A stretch of DNA of 64,000 bases. Source: Aquilaria yunnanensis (taxonomy: Eukaryota > Streptophyta > Magnoliopsida > Malvales > Thymelaeaceae). The stretch's first letter is position 1. Each line of letters opens with the position of its first letter. The stretch covers positions 1,302,001-1,366,000 of the forward strand of contig JBDJPA010000012.1 in assembly GCA_039654915.1 (NCBI GenBank), given 5' to 3'. The position numbers and the translations under genes were made by a program. Below are positions 49,042-61,200 of this stretch, in pieces. Under the pieces are notes generated by a model. It was given only the letters and a program-made list of their open reading frames with translations. It was not told the DNA's origin and did no database searches.

Positions 49042-52018
49042 CTAGCTGCTTTGTCCCTTGATGAAGTCGTGGTACCATTTGGCGGATTTCTTGGGCGTGC
49101 GTTTGAGATTGTCCTTGTAATCCACGTAGTAGAGTCCAAATCTTGGAATGTACCCCTCGTTCCACTCAAAATCATCCATCAGGTTCCAGTAGAAGTACCC
49201 CTTCACTTGGAAACCACTCCTACCATCCAAACAATAACTCTTCCCATCAGAAATCTCACATGTACGTGAAACCTCACTAATTCACTATTACAACTTCCCC
49301 ACGGAACATAAACTTACTTAATCAGTTCTCTTATTTCGGACAAATGCTGGCGAACAAATTCAATTCGAAATTGATCCTCCAAAAATGCAGCAGCTGGAAG
49401 CGAGTCATTCCTAGCCTGTGTAACCCCTGCAAACCAATCGACGCTTAATTAGCATGTGTCACCACAAGGTCCATGCGCCTTTATATATCGGAAGAGGAAG
49501 GAATTAACCGTTTTCGGTGATGATGATGGTCGGTTTTTGGTAGTTCTCATTCAGAAACCTCACAAGCTTCCTAAGCGCAACTGGGTAAATGTAAACAAAA
49601 TCGCTCCCGGAAGCCTGAAAGTTGCCAACAACGTACCTCTGTAAGTAGCTGGACTGGACAACTATATAGTACTAGTACTATTTTAAAACAAAGTTTTGGA
49701 CTTAATCATAAGTTCTTGCATATTAAAAGTTGTGAAACTTTGTTAGTATATATGTCGGTATAAAACTTGAGGCATGCATTAATTTAATTGTGAATGGGAT
49801 TGGTAGGTTCTATTCTAGCTAGTTTAAGGTTTATTTTGGTACCTGTGGTCCAATGTTCATTCCATTTCTTTCGTCTGTGACAATTGAAAGAAAGAATAAG
49901 GAATCAAAGCCATGATCAGTACGTACATATATAAATTAGTCAAAGTCGATTCTATTTGTTCCACTTGATGATGAAGAAATTTGTAGCTTACGAGTTTCAT
50001 TGATATATCGATCCGCAGAGTAGCTTACCGGCTTGTCATTGGGATTAATTGTTAAGCCTCGAGCATACCTTCCAGTGTAGAAATTGATACCAACAAAATC
50101 AAAAGATCCTTTCACTAGTGCTTTCTCAGCTTCAGTGAAAGTAGGCAATCTGTCCTTCACTATCTTCCTCATCACCTCTGGGTAGTCTCCATACACCAAA
50201 GGGCCCAAATACCTAATGTTCAGGCACCAAAACAAGTACTCCTATATATTATCATAGATTTATTGTTTTCTATGTATATATATATATATGACTTAATTGA
50301 TGAATTGGGCAAAATGTTCGATTTAAGTGAAAGGAATCTTACTAACCATCCCATTGAAAACTCCATAGCTCTTTTGGCTGCAGCTTCATCGGCCTCGGAG
50401 TTGGAATATGGCTCCAAAAAGTCTCCCACGAGGGCCAACCCAAGCTTCCCATGTTGTGTGGCCTGGTACTTGTCTCTGTAGAGCTTGACGGCAGTGGCGT
50501 GTGCCAGCAACATGTTATGGCTCGCAATGTAGGGCTCAGTGGAGGAGTTGCCGGCGTAGCAGCTGCTCTTGTCGCTGCACCTGCCCGGTGGAGACACCCC
50601 AAGGTCGTAACCCATCTTCGCAGTGATGTATGGCTCGTTGATGGTGATCCAGTTTCTGACGCGGTCCCCAAATGTCTTGAAACAAAAGTCTGCGTAGTCC
50701 TTGAAATCGTCTCTATAAACAAAATTAATGCTCAGTAATATTAAAACGTGGCCTCGCTGTCACGATTTACTGAGATTAGTGTTGGTATACGTACACCATG
50801 GTACGATTTAAGAATCCTCCATACTTCTCCTCAAGGATTTGTGGTGAGTCGAAGTGTAGCAGAGTTACATACGGGGTGATATCTGCAAATATAATTATGT
50901 GAAAATAATACCGCCCATACATCCATATTTATCTTTTAATTGTTTAAACAAAAGTTTATGTAGTTCTTACTGTATTTAACTAATTCATCAATGAGGCTGT
51001 TGTAGTGATCGACGCCCTTTTGGTTAATCCCACCACTTAGTGCTCCGTCTAATAATAATGAAAAATAAAAGCAAACAATAGATAAGTTGGGGAAAATTGA
51101 ACCCCCGAATAAAAGAAATACTACATATTACAACAGGATTCATTAAAAATAATAATAATAATTTACTTGGCAGAATCCTGGTCCAGGAGATTGAGAATCT
51201 GTAAGCATCCACACCGAGATCCTTGACGAGCAAGACATCCTCCTGCATGCATAAATATTTATCACTAATCACATTTAGTTAAAGTACTTAAACACTAAAG
51301 CTTTTTTTTTTTTGGGGGGGGGGAGGAGATATATTTGATTGGTGAGTGTTACCTTATAACGGTTATAGGAATCAATTCCAAAATCTTCACCAGTTCCGTC
51401 TTTAATTTTTTCTGGGAAAGAAAGTCGATAAGCATTGTGTGCATGAGCACACAGACACGTGTTATAATAATTGGTATAAATATTCTATAGATAAGGTTCG
51501 GGTAATATTGAACAAATATAAATATTTTGGGGGCTCACTCGGGTATCTCTGAACAAATTTGTCCCACACGCTGGGTTCCTTCCCCTCTTTTCTGTTTGAT
51601 CCTTCAATCTGTGATTCCAACATTAGTTAAATCCACTTCTAACATTATTAACGAGATAACTATCTTATAAATAAGCCCTTTTTTAGCAAATATTTTCTTT
51701 TCCTTTTTATTTTTTTTTCCAATAAGAGATGATTTACTTGTGCAGCAGCAGTGGACACCCCAAATACAAAATCGTTAGGAAAATCTGATCTTTTAACTTC
51801 CCCTTGTTGCGCCATTCCTGCCAACGCATTTTTCTTATGCCAATCAAATCATTTTTTGTTTATTATATAATATAAGTAGACAGAAGGAAAAAGACCAGAA
51901 ATGAATTTTTTTTCTTCTTGTTTTTTTTTTTTTTTTTGTAAAAACCTTGAATATGAAAAAACGCGAGAACAAGTAAAGCAATGGCGATTAAGGATGTCTT
52001 AAACATCCACATCGCCAT
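49042..52018 (-). CDS. Secreted family 1 beta-glucosidase (13 exons)
   Basis: Minus-strand exons: 52018-51946, 51817-51738, 51608-51539, 51411-51353, 51242-51167, 51048-50971, 50882-50795, 50712-50347, 50212-49992, 49874-49843, 49638-49509, 49426-49318, 49219-49042. They total 1,560 nt and 519 residues with all phases consistent, the usual length and 13-exon layout of plant GH1 genes. Residues 1-24 form a signal peptide. [18 protein letters not shown] opens the barrel. E201 in ITINEP is the acid/base and E423 in IITENG the nucleophile; the aglycone-side motif [17 protein letters not shown] is present. The enzyme should hydrolyse beta-D-glucosides (phenolic, cyanogenic or hormone conjugates) outside the cytosol or in the vacuole; the substrate cannot be read from sequence. 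Exon 10 is only 32 nt. The introns hold poly-T and (AT)n runs. Confidence 0.93.
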
Positions 52019-52991
52019 TGTTGTTGATACTGGAAGTTGAATGATCCTAATGTGTTTATTAATAACAATGACGATGACGTTTATGGATTGAAAACCGCTC
52101 CATTTATATCAGCACGCTAAGCACCAAATATAGCTGTTTCTAATTACCCCTTGTTTCTCTAAGGCACATCTACTAATTTGGGTAAATTTCAGCTCGAAAA
52201 GTGAAATTTTCACGGTTTGCCAATAGATTTATGTCTATTATTACTATTTGGAGTTTCGTTTGTCGTAGTGATATCTAAACAGAAAAACTACTGACAATTT
52301 TGTGATGGTGATAGATGGTTTGTTTGTTCAACTCAAAATCATTGTAATAGAAGTACGTTCGTTTCAGACTATAATCTTCCATCACATCATGTTATTTTTA
52401 TGCAACATGTCCTAGCTTAGATTTAATATATATATATATACTGGAGCAATGGCTACATCATTCACCCTAAAAAAACAAAAGATAAAGTGACGGATACATC
52501 ATCACAGACAATGGTCCTTCAATTACAACTACAAGAAGCCCCAGTGTAGGCTTGTAGAGTCAGGAACAGTTTCCCTAGCTAAGTCCTAGATTTCAAGACC
52601 AAGCTTTGATTTAGGAATTACAACCAGAAATAGTAGCTGGTAACGTTAGGGATGACAGGTTCTCAACTCAAAATTACCATTCATCAACAAAAGAAAAAAA
52701 AACCATGTTACAGGTAATGTTCCCCTGGTTACTGCAGGGGCAAAGTCTGGATAAGAAACACAACACAACACAACACAACACCATTGCATAGAACACTTGG
52801 CTGCTGGGAATTTAAGTAGAAACTAAGACTCCAGTACATCCTGCATTACTTCAGATGAATATGAATCGAATAGATTCAAGTTCAAATATCAGTTTGCTAA
52901 ATCAAAACCAAAACGAAGGATCATGACACTGATCCGTGAACATTTTCCTCTATCGCAGCACTACTGTCCTTCCAGTTCACCGTTAACAGCT
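52019..52991. other. Region between the GH1 promoter and the JAZ 3' end
   Basis: The GH1 promoter lies immediately above 52018 and the JAZ 3' untranslated region just below 52992. An (AT)n run at about 52,427-52,440 and five ACAAC-type repeats near 52,760-52,782 are present. No gene is visible. Confidence 0.55.
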
Positions 52992-55367
52992 TCAGTGCTG
53001 GTCATGATCAACTGCAGATGAAGAAGCACCCAAGTTCATGCCCCTGGATTCTGAGGCTGAACGCTCTGGACATTTCTTGCTCAGGTTGTATGGGGCTCCA
53101 TTCATAACCCTGCAAAGAGAAGAGGAGTTGATCATTTTATCCAGAAACAAGGTTCAGAACTGGGAAAGAAGATATAATAAATAACAGACCTTTCCTTGCG
53201 CTTCTCCAGAAACCGAGCCAATGATGCCTTACGAGCCTGAGGAACTGCGAGAGTAAACACATACAATGTTATTTTACAATTCGGTGTTATACCCCGGGAG
53301 TTCTATTAGTTAACTGTTCTGATTTCCAATGCATCAGCACGGTCCGCTTTCATGTAGCAGAGCCAATCACTGGTTTGAGAGCACAGTATTTTCTTAGTAT
53401 CAGAGATTCTTCAGTTCCAATTAAATCCAGTCAAAAGACCTTGGGAAAGTTCAAGCAGACAAGTTTGTACCAGAAGGAATCATACTTGAAGGAGCAACAG
53501 ACGCAAAGGCATGCACCATTTTGGGAGGCTCAACTTTGCTAATAGGGGTTGAGACTCCTCCAGTCTTTGCTGCTGTCCCTTCATCGGTGCAAGTGGACCC
53601 ACTTCGAGAGTGAAAACCAGTATGAGATGAAGCAGATAAAGGGCTCGAAACATGGGAGCTGGGAGGTGTGCCTAAGGTCTGGTTGTTGGGAACAACATCA
53701 TCAGGAACTGGCTTGGAACTAGGTCTCTGGACTTGAAGTTTTGGACGAGCTGTAGAAGCTGCAATGGAGGCCGCATTCATGGCCAGGGACATGATAGCCT
53801 GAACCTGAACTACAAATATTTAAACTGGTAAGCTCTCACACTAAACCCCCCCAAAAAAAAAAATTTACCAGCAAAATTTCTCAATTAAAGAGGAGAAAAG
53901 AAGAACACCTTGTCAGGCGAGATATCATCATATACACACACTGCACCCGCATAAAAGAGGGTCAATTGAGTAGATGGTCCAGAGGCCTTGACACTTCCCC
54001 TAAAATTTATATTCCAGCAACGCTTCAGTATCTTTATCAACAGCATATTTTGAAAGAGCAGATACAACTCAGGCATACGTCTGTTGACTTAACCAGGAAA
54101 CATATCTTACCATGAAACCGGAGTCGCAAATGGAAATCCTCCTCCATGCTCCTTAACGGGATTATTGACCCAATTCTGAAAAACTCGACTCTCAAAGATG
54201 GGAATTCGCGAAGGAACCATAACTGGCTGGTTCAGGACCTGAAACATCTACTCACTATAAGAGCAAGACATGCCTCCATTTTGATTCCAATGCCAGGAAT
54301 AAATAAGCACATAATAGCTAGGAAGCTCAGCAAGCAAACCATCCAAAGTTCTTTCACTCCAACTGAACAACCCTCAGATGACTGTATTAAGGTAACACTC
54401 AGTTCACATCAAACCCTCTTCTCACATCTATACAATTGACATGAAAACCAGATGATATAAGCGAAAAAGTAAACTGAAGGTTCCCAGAGGCCACTGGTTT
54501 CGATACGTAGGAAAGGCTGAAGGAAGGACATAATTTAGCGTGATCATGATTTCCATAGACAGGTTAGATGACAATAAGAGACACTGAAACACTCAAACAA
54601 AGTACAGAGATATTAAAAAATCTAAAAGCGTGAAACCTGGACCGCATCAGCTTTTGGACCAGCAATTGGGAAAGACATGAAATCTCCCATGTTCTTAGCA
54701 TTAGCTGCTTGAGCATTAGCCATTTTGTTCACAACAGGCCACTGTATCCCTGCATATACAAGCCAAAACAACCCAAATTAAACAAGTTTAGCCTCTTCCT
54801 TCGAAACATATTATCAGGTACTGCATCTTAATTCCAATTACGTTAGTGTGAGCGGCATCAAGTTCATAATGTAATTAAAATACAAAACCATCAAATTATG
54901 AGGCTTCGAAAATAAATGCCCCAAAAAATCCCCAAGTAGACAACTTTCATCGCTTCCATTAGAACAATTACAAAAATACAAGACAGCACTGAAATAAAAA
55001 CAAGGTCCTGGAATTAAATTTGACACACCATTTATACGTAAAAGAAATTAAACGCGTTTTTTTAACATAATTGCAAAGTGCCACTTAAGTACAATTTATT
55101 GACAAAGCCAAAACTTGAACCTAAAGGCAAAGACGAACAAGTGTCGAACTTGGACCAACAATTACTTCATTTCTTCCCATCTTAGCATGCATGCAGAAGG
55201 AAACTACAAGTCCCATAGGAACGGGATGAAATTTCAATTTCTCAGTGACCCAGTAGTAGAAATCAAAGGCGAAGGGAAAGAGACGGACCTATTTCATTGA
55301 ACCCAAAATTGCAAACCTCTTCCTTGACTATTCCTTTAGAGCTCAAACCCATGAAATCTCTCTCCAT
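52992..55367 (-). CDS. TIFY6B/JAZ3-like jasmonate ZIM-domain repressor (7 exons)
   Basis: Minus-strand exons 55367-55289, 54749-54637, 54238-54111, 53999-53909, 53804-53471, 53244-53190 and 53109-52992 give 305 residues. The start MERDFMGLSSKG matches the JAZ3/JAZ4 (TIFY6) N-terminus. The TIFY/ZIM domain has TLFYAG at residues 120-125 followed by VCVYDDISPDK. The Jas motif runs from about 249 to 274: VPQARKASLARFLEKRKER then V..GAPY, with the VPQARK degron that contacts COI1 and JA-Ile. The protein should bind MYC factors and recruit NINJA/TOPLESS in the nucleus, and be degraded through SCF-COI1 when jasmonate rises. The last intron (53110-53189) splits the Jas motif before V..PY. A MULE MITE lies just upstream. 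The family assignment is firm; the orthology to JAZ3 rather than JAZ4 is not resolved. Confidence 0.93.
53110..53189 (-). other. Jas intron (80 bp), splits the degron/PY region
   Basis: The donor AAAG|GTCTGT and acceptor TTTGCAG|GGTTATG join KRKE and RVMNGAPY. If retained, translation reads RSVIYYIFF.. and stops within about twenty codons, losing the PY end. Such retention is a documented source of jasmonate-insensitive JAZ isoforms in plants. Confidence 0.8.
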
Positions 55368-55562
55368 TTTCACTGTGTAAAAGACCCAAAACCGCAATTT
55401 CGAGAAGAGCCCGCCTCTGAAGAAGAAGTCGGCAGTCGCATGAACCAAGATTTTACAGAGAGAGCTGTGAACCAAAGGAAAAAACAGAGGAAGAGGCTCT
55501 TTTTCAGGCAGGATGCGAGTGTGTTTGTGGCGTTATATAGGATCTTGACCGTTACTTTAAAA

Positions 55563-56096
55563 GCCTAAATCCAAAATTCACCCCCCAACTTTTCTAACTC
55601 GGACACTTAACCTCTCCAACTATGAATCGGGCCAACTCAGCTCCTAAACTTTGTAAACTGAGACACATAACCCCTCTAATTGATAAAAATATTCTTTTTC
55701 ATTTTTTAGGGGCTTAAATGACAATAACACTAAATAGAGAGGTTGAATTTGATATTTTAGTAATTACTGTTTGACAGTTCATCTTCTTTTACAGTTTTAA
55801 TTAGCATGTTGAAGATGCTCCCAATTTTTTAAGGAACTCTCTGATCTTCTGTATGTGAAGCTGTAGAGGAAGACATCCTCTCAAACAGTAATATGCTAAA
55901 ATGTCAAGTTCGGTCATCCTATTTAATGTTATTGTCATATAAGTCTCTTGGAAACCAAAAAGAACATTTCTATTAGATAGAAGGAGTTATGTGTCCCAAT
56001 TTACAAAGTTTGGGGGTTGAGTTGTCCTGATTCATAATTGAAGGGGTTAAGTGTCTGAGTCAACAAAGTTTAGGGGTCAATTGTAAATTTAGGCCT
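55563..56096. mobile_element. MULE-type MITE with long inverted repeats and 8-9 bp target duplication
   Basis: The left end (GCCTAAATCCAAAATTCACC..) and the reverse complement of the right end (GGCCTAAATTTACAATTGACC..) match over about 190 bp, sharing GACACTTAACC, TATGAATC, CAAACTTTGTAAA-like and ATGACAATAAC.. blocks. The flanks share ACTTTAAAA (55554-55562 and 56097-56105), a 9-bp duplication as made by Mutator-like transposases; it is 8 bp if the element starts at A55562. There is no ORF. The element starts about 195 bp upstream of the JAZ start codon, so it lies in or next to that promoter. Confidence 0.88.
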
Positions 56097-57190
56097 ACTT
56101 TAAAATGATTGATTCAAGGGATTAACTTCAACGAACGCCCTTGTTTTTTTTTTCTTTTTCCCATTGCTATTAGTAGCACCGAATGGTTTAGGATATATCA
56201 ATCCACACGGTGTTTAGAATAACTAAATTTTAAAACTATTCTCTCTATCGTACTTATTATACACCCACCCATAGCCATTATTTTACGTCCGCAAGGAATC
56301 CATATGCATGTGAGGAACTTTCGAGTATTGAACATAAATTAAAAAAGGACTTACTTGCTGAGCATTATTATTTGGGGCAGAAACGATATATGTTTAAATA
56401 CTACGATGGCAGAAGCTGTGGTGTTTCCCCTTTACAAGTTGAGTTGGTGGGTCAGGGGTGTACCGACGGCAGCCAGTTTAGCGACTGGATAGGCAGGTTT
56501 CGCGGCACGTGTTTTAAGCCGTTTAAAATAAACACGTTGCAGAAGGAGAGGACCACCTTTCTGTGGCATTTGCAAAGTGCTCATCGTGGGCGATGGTCTC
56601 CATCAAAGGACAAGTTGCCTTCAAGACTCAGAAGTTGTCGGGCTCCAAACTTGGACGGTACGTTTTGTGGGTTACTTCGCAATTCGCATGGTATTATTTC
56701 TTCCACACAATTTTTTTTTTTCGGTAGTTAACTTTTTGTGATTTTTTTTAATTTATTTCTTTGAAAGCAGAAAACAACAAATAATTTGTTTTATTCACCA
56801 GAAATACAAGAATAGATTATGTTCTTTTAAATCATAAGAACTATCCAACTTTTAAGTTCTATGTTACTTTTATTACATCCAATTTGAAATTGCATATATC
56901 AGGATAAAAAATGAAGAATTTTGGTATATCAAACATATTATGTTATTTTTAGGTTAAACAACAGTTGTGGCTCCTAATCCTATTATTGTTTCATTTTGGA
57001 CAATGTCCATCTTATTTGTAGGGACTCCTAAACATATTAATCTTGTGATGATTGAAACCTAGTTATTCCTACTTAGGCACTTGGCACCGAAGAATAGCTA
57101 CAAACATACCTACTCAAGAACAATGGGCATCATAATATCTAAAAGAAATTAAGACAATTAAATTTAACCCATTACTTAAAGAAACAGACA
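56097..57190. other. Intergenic DNA upstream of the JAZ gene, no gene called
   Basis: A plus-strand frame of 119 codons (56372-56731) lies in a moderately GC-rich patch, but its product matches nothing I know and it ends in a phenylalanine run from poly-T, so I do not call it. The patch holds a CACGTG G-box at 56506-56511. Confidence 0.5.
56506..56511. promoter_or_regulatory. G-box CACGTG upstream of the JAZ gene
   Basis: A perfect CACGTG palindrome in the context GGCACGTGTTTT, 1,139 bp upstream of the JAZ start codon. MYC2-type factors bind such boxes and activate JAZ genes. The MITE separates it from the gene, and single G-boxes occur by chance, so function is only a possibility. Confidence 0.3.
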
Positions 57191-57199
57191 AGGAACCCT

Positions 57200-57800
57200 G
57201 ATAAGTCACTCTCAGCCACCACCTTCGACATACCCCATTTCACATAAATGTAGTATTGAAAAATATTATGATCTAAATCTTCCATGAGCTAATAATTACA
57301 TTTAGGACAGCTGCTATTTATGGTGAGACCACGAAGATCCCAATTCCAATTATGCATGAGCATATTCAAGGAAATGACCTAGAAGAAGAAGTACACCTTT
57401 TCTACTGCAAGCCCTTTCCATATATATCTAGTCATTTGAAATTTGCAAATCATCTTCATCCTTAAGACTTAGGGGCACTCTTAATGAAGAAGATGTCTCC
57501 ACAAAAGGATTCATAAGCACAGGCTATAATTGAAAGACTAGTAACAATCTGAGAAATTATCTCCATGGGAAATAATGGGCAATAGATATCATGTCCCAGC
57601 TACCATTATCATCAATGATATTCAAGACATACTCGTTGCTTATATTTCCCAGGATAAGAGCCAATACCATATCACAAAGATGTCCTTCCCTGCCTCATAA
57701 TCATATCCTACCATAAAGAAACATTTTTTCCAGTTGCAATTTTCTAATGACTGCCCTTTCTTCTCAAATATCTAGTGTGAGGGATACCTATCCAACGCTT
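57200..57800 (-). pseudogene. Decayed LINE (non-LTR retrotransposon) 3' ORF2 remnant
   Basis: Read on the minus strand across several frames it shows a sequence like the end of plant LINE ORF2: VLNIIDDNGSWDMISIAHYF, then FFIKSAP (compare the FSVKSA box), then a zinc-binding-like CPKCNYQLMEDLDHNIFQYY resembling the zf-RVT pattern CP.C...EED..HLF..C. Stops and shifts are frequent. No poly-A tail or upstream RT domain was located, so the assignment rests on this motif order. Confidence 0.45.
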
Positions 57801-58253
57801 GTTCTTATATTTATAGTTGGGTAAATTACATCTGTAGCCCTTAACCTTTTTATTATTGTTCAATTTTTTTGACCTAACACTGCATAAAATAAAAAGTCCT
57901 CAACTTTGGGAAAACGTTCCATTTGACCCTTATATTAATGGCAGACATTAAGTTCAACAAAAGTGCCACATCAGCATAGGATCATAGGGCTAATAACATC
58001 ATTTATCATTAACCTTATTATTTTATCATACTCAAAGTTGCAATCGGATCTATTCATTAAAAATAATCGATTCAATATATTTCTTATGTACACATACGTG
58101 CTATATTGGATTTGAATCAGATTTTGGATCAAGATAGACTGATTGACTGACTCCATTATGTTGTTGCTAGCAAATACCACTCTTTTTGGTGTTTTCCTGT
58201 ACATATATAGACGGTGAGAGATCATGAAATGCTTAATGTTATGTTACGTTACG
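57801..58253. other. Spacer downstream of the caleosin gene
   Basis: It begins near 57,820 with TTGGGTAAATTACATCTG, a phrase typical of one end of Mutator-like MITEs, but I found no partner end. The caleosin 3' untranslated region lies just below 58254. Confidence 0.45.
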
Positions 58254-61200
58254 TTATGCTTTCTTTGCTGCGGATGCTGTTTCCTCCTCCAACTGCTCGA
58301 AAAGGCTTCCATCATAAACAGCCTTCACTGTTTCCTTACGAAGCAACCCATCCTTGTCTTTGCAAAGAAGATACAGTACTTTCCATTCTGTCCACGCCCC
58401 CACCCTGCAATTAACAAACACTTTTTATTTCTTTCTTTTTCTTTTCAAATTCGGTGTTGAATATATTTATTGATCATTTATATTAATTACAATTGTTTAT
58501 CTATCAAATTACCATCCTTTGTAGTCCTTGGGCTCCCTGTTGGCCTTCAACATCTCCATGAGTTCATCTGAAGTTAATGCATTGGGATGGCTACGTGCGT
58601 GCTTTCTGAAAATTTCTTCGAATTTTGATGGAACAAATCTACATCAAGTGGCCATAACATAATCGATGGCTAAGAAATCAAAGCCCTAATGTTCGAATTT
58701 TGGGCTTCAAAATGGGCTTTCAAGCCATATACCTGAGTGCTCACCCTTGGTAACATCATTTTTTTATTGGCCCAAGTTTTATATTCAAATTCAATGGTTT
58801 CAATTATGTAAACTTTCAAAAACAAAAATAAATTAAAAAAAGAAAACCAGTAGATTATACGTACCTTCCATGGCTGTCGTATACACCACTATCACTCCCA
58901 TGCTTGCCCTTGTGGATATTCCTGACCTCGATCGGAAACAACAGAGAGGGAAATTTCCCCTACCAACCCAATATATTATATACGTATACGCACCCATTAA
59001 TACTCATTATCAACCTGCAAAATTTTGAACAATACATATACCATGCAATAGAAACATTTCATTTCAAGAAATATTTAAAGCTATACAACACTAAATATGA
59101 CTAAAATGTACAATCCAAACACTTAAGCCCAACGATTATATATATACCTCCATTACTGCAATTTCGTTTTAACTGTAATTCTATTGTGTATGCCTTTCAT
59201 GTCATTTGGAGTCATTTAACTTATTTTTATATCTTAAACAGGTATTAGGCCTTTAAGTTGTCATAAAAAAATATTTTTTCTTCTAAAGTGTGTCCTAATA
59301 AGCTACTTTATATTAATTTCAGTGTTAAATTTAATAGAAAATATTAATATGATATAAAAATTTTTAAAATAAATTATAAAATAATACTTATAGTCTTCTA
59401 ACTTTTCCGATCAATAGTTTTAAACCTGAATTTTTCCTTTAACCTCCCTTGCCCCCCTCCTCCTTCTTATGCTCTTCACCGCCACCTCCTTCTGCTCTCC
59501 AGCCACCATCGCCGCTATAGCTTGCACGCCACTGTAGGTAGCACCTCAGATTTAGCTATTCCCTCTTTGATTCTCCAACCGATCGGCGGCCTCCAATCAA
59601 GACCCACGACTTCACTAGAGTGACTCGTCTTCGTTTCCATATCAACAAATTGGCAAAACTTGGAACTCCTCGAGATTCAAGCAAAAAATTTTCAACCTCA
59701 TCCTAGATCAGCAGACCCACCACCGATTGTACAAAATCACCTAGTCCATCAAGACCCACAACTTCACCCTCTCTGGCCACCTAGGTGGGTTCACATAGGG
59801 ATTTTATTTCAAAATGAAATTGAGCCAAGATCTGGGGGTGGAAGGATCAAAATTACGGCCTAAGATCTGCTTCTGCTGGGAAGGGGGATGGTGGACCAGA
59901 AACTTCAAATCAATCAAGTGCCCCCTTTCCTTCGCCAAGTTCTCTGCCAATGGCCGCTTACTCGCTTCCTCCCCTGTTGACAAGACAGGCTGCACCTATT
60001 CCATCTCTTTCAACAAGCCCGCCGATGGCAATGGCATTGTCTCCACGCTGGTAGAATTCTCTGGCCAAGACCAATGCTTCTCTGACATCGCCTTCTCCTC
60101 CAATTCCCGCTTCATCATCTCCGCCTTTGACAACAAGACACTTCGTCACTGGGATGTCGCAACAGGCTCTGCAATCAAGCCTCACTGTCGACCGCCCCAC
60201 CAGTTGCCAGCCCCACCGCCGACTGCTCTCCAGCCAACCGCCCAGCTGTCACTGATGGTCAGGAGTTGAGGTGGTTATTGGATGAGTACGGGAGTAAATC
60301 GCCGAATCCCTTACGGAGATACAGACGAGGGAGATGAAACAGACGTCGAGGAGAAACGGACGAGGTTCGCTTCATCCAAAAATTGGTCATTAGCGTAGGG
60401 GGAAATCTGATGGGGAAGTGTCAACAGTAGATTTAAGATTTTATGGTTTAGAATTCATGTCCTAAATGATTAAATGTGTTATTTTAAAATTATTTTTTGC
60501 TATGTTAGTAATTTTCATTCAATTTAATACTGAAATTGATAGAAAGTAATTGAATGGAACGGGCAACAAAAGGAAAGGTAGTTTGCTATGACAATCTAAA
60601 GATTAAGTATCCAATTAGAATAAGAAAACAAGCTACATGACCCATTGTGAATTTTACCCAATTGATTTATAACTAAATCATAACTAATTATTACTAAGGT
60701 GTAGAATAGTATAAGAATACCCAATACATTTCGATTACTTCAACCAAAATGGATGCACATGATCTATCTTATCATGCATGTTTTCTTTCTTTCTTTTATT
60801 TTTTTTTTTTTGTGATAGTTATAAGTATTACTCCCATCATCTCATAAAACATATCCCATTTGATAATACACATAAATTAAGACTTCTCTACTTTTTATTT
60901 TTTTCTTTTAATATAAAATTATTAGTTTATTTATTTTTATATAAAGTATATGTCCTTATTTAAAAAAAATTACCAATATTTATCCTTTTTAATGGGTCCT
61001 ACAAATTTTTACTTTTTAATTTTTTTAACTTCTCTTCTTTTAATGATTGATAATAATAATAATAATAATAATAAAGTTACCTTATCTAGAAATATTAGAA
61101 TTAGACAACTATTACCATTTTAAAATTGCTAAAAAAAGAAATATGAGCAAAATATTATAAAACGGAAAAAGTATAAAGGCAAAGCTTACAAAAAATACTA

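Noticed and set aside
56372..56731. 119-codon plus-strand frame
   Set aside because: No recognisable domain, no splice or start context, and it ends in a poly-T-derived phenylalanine run.
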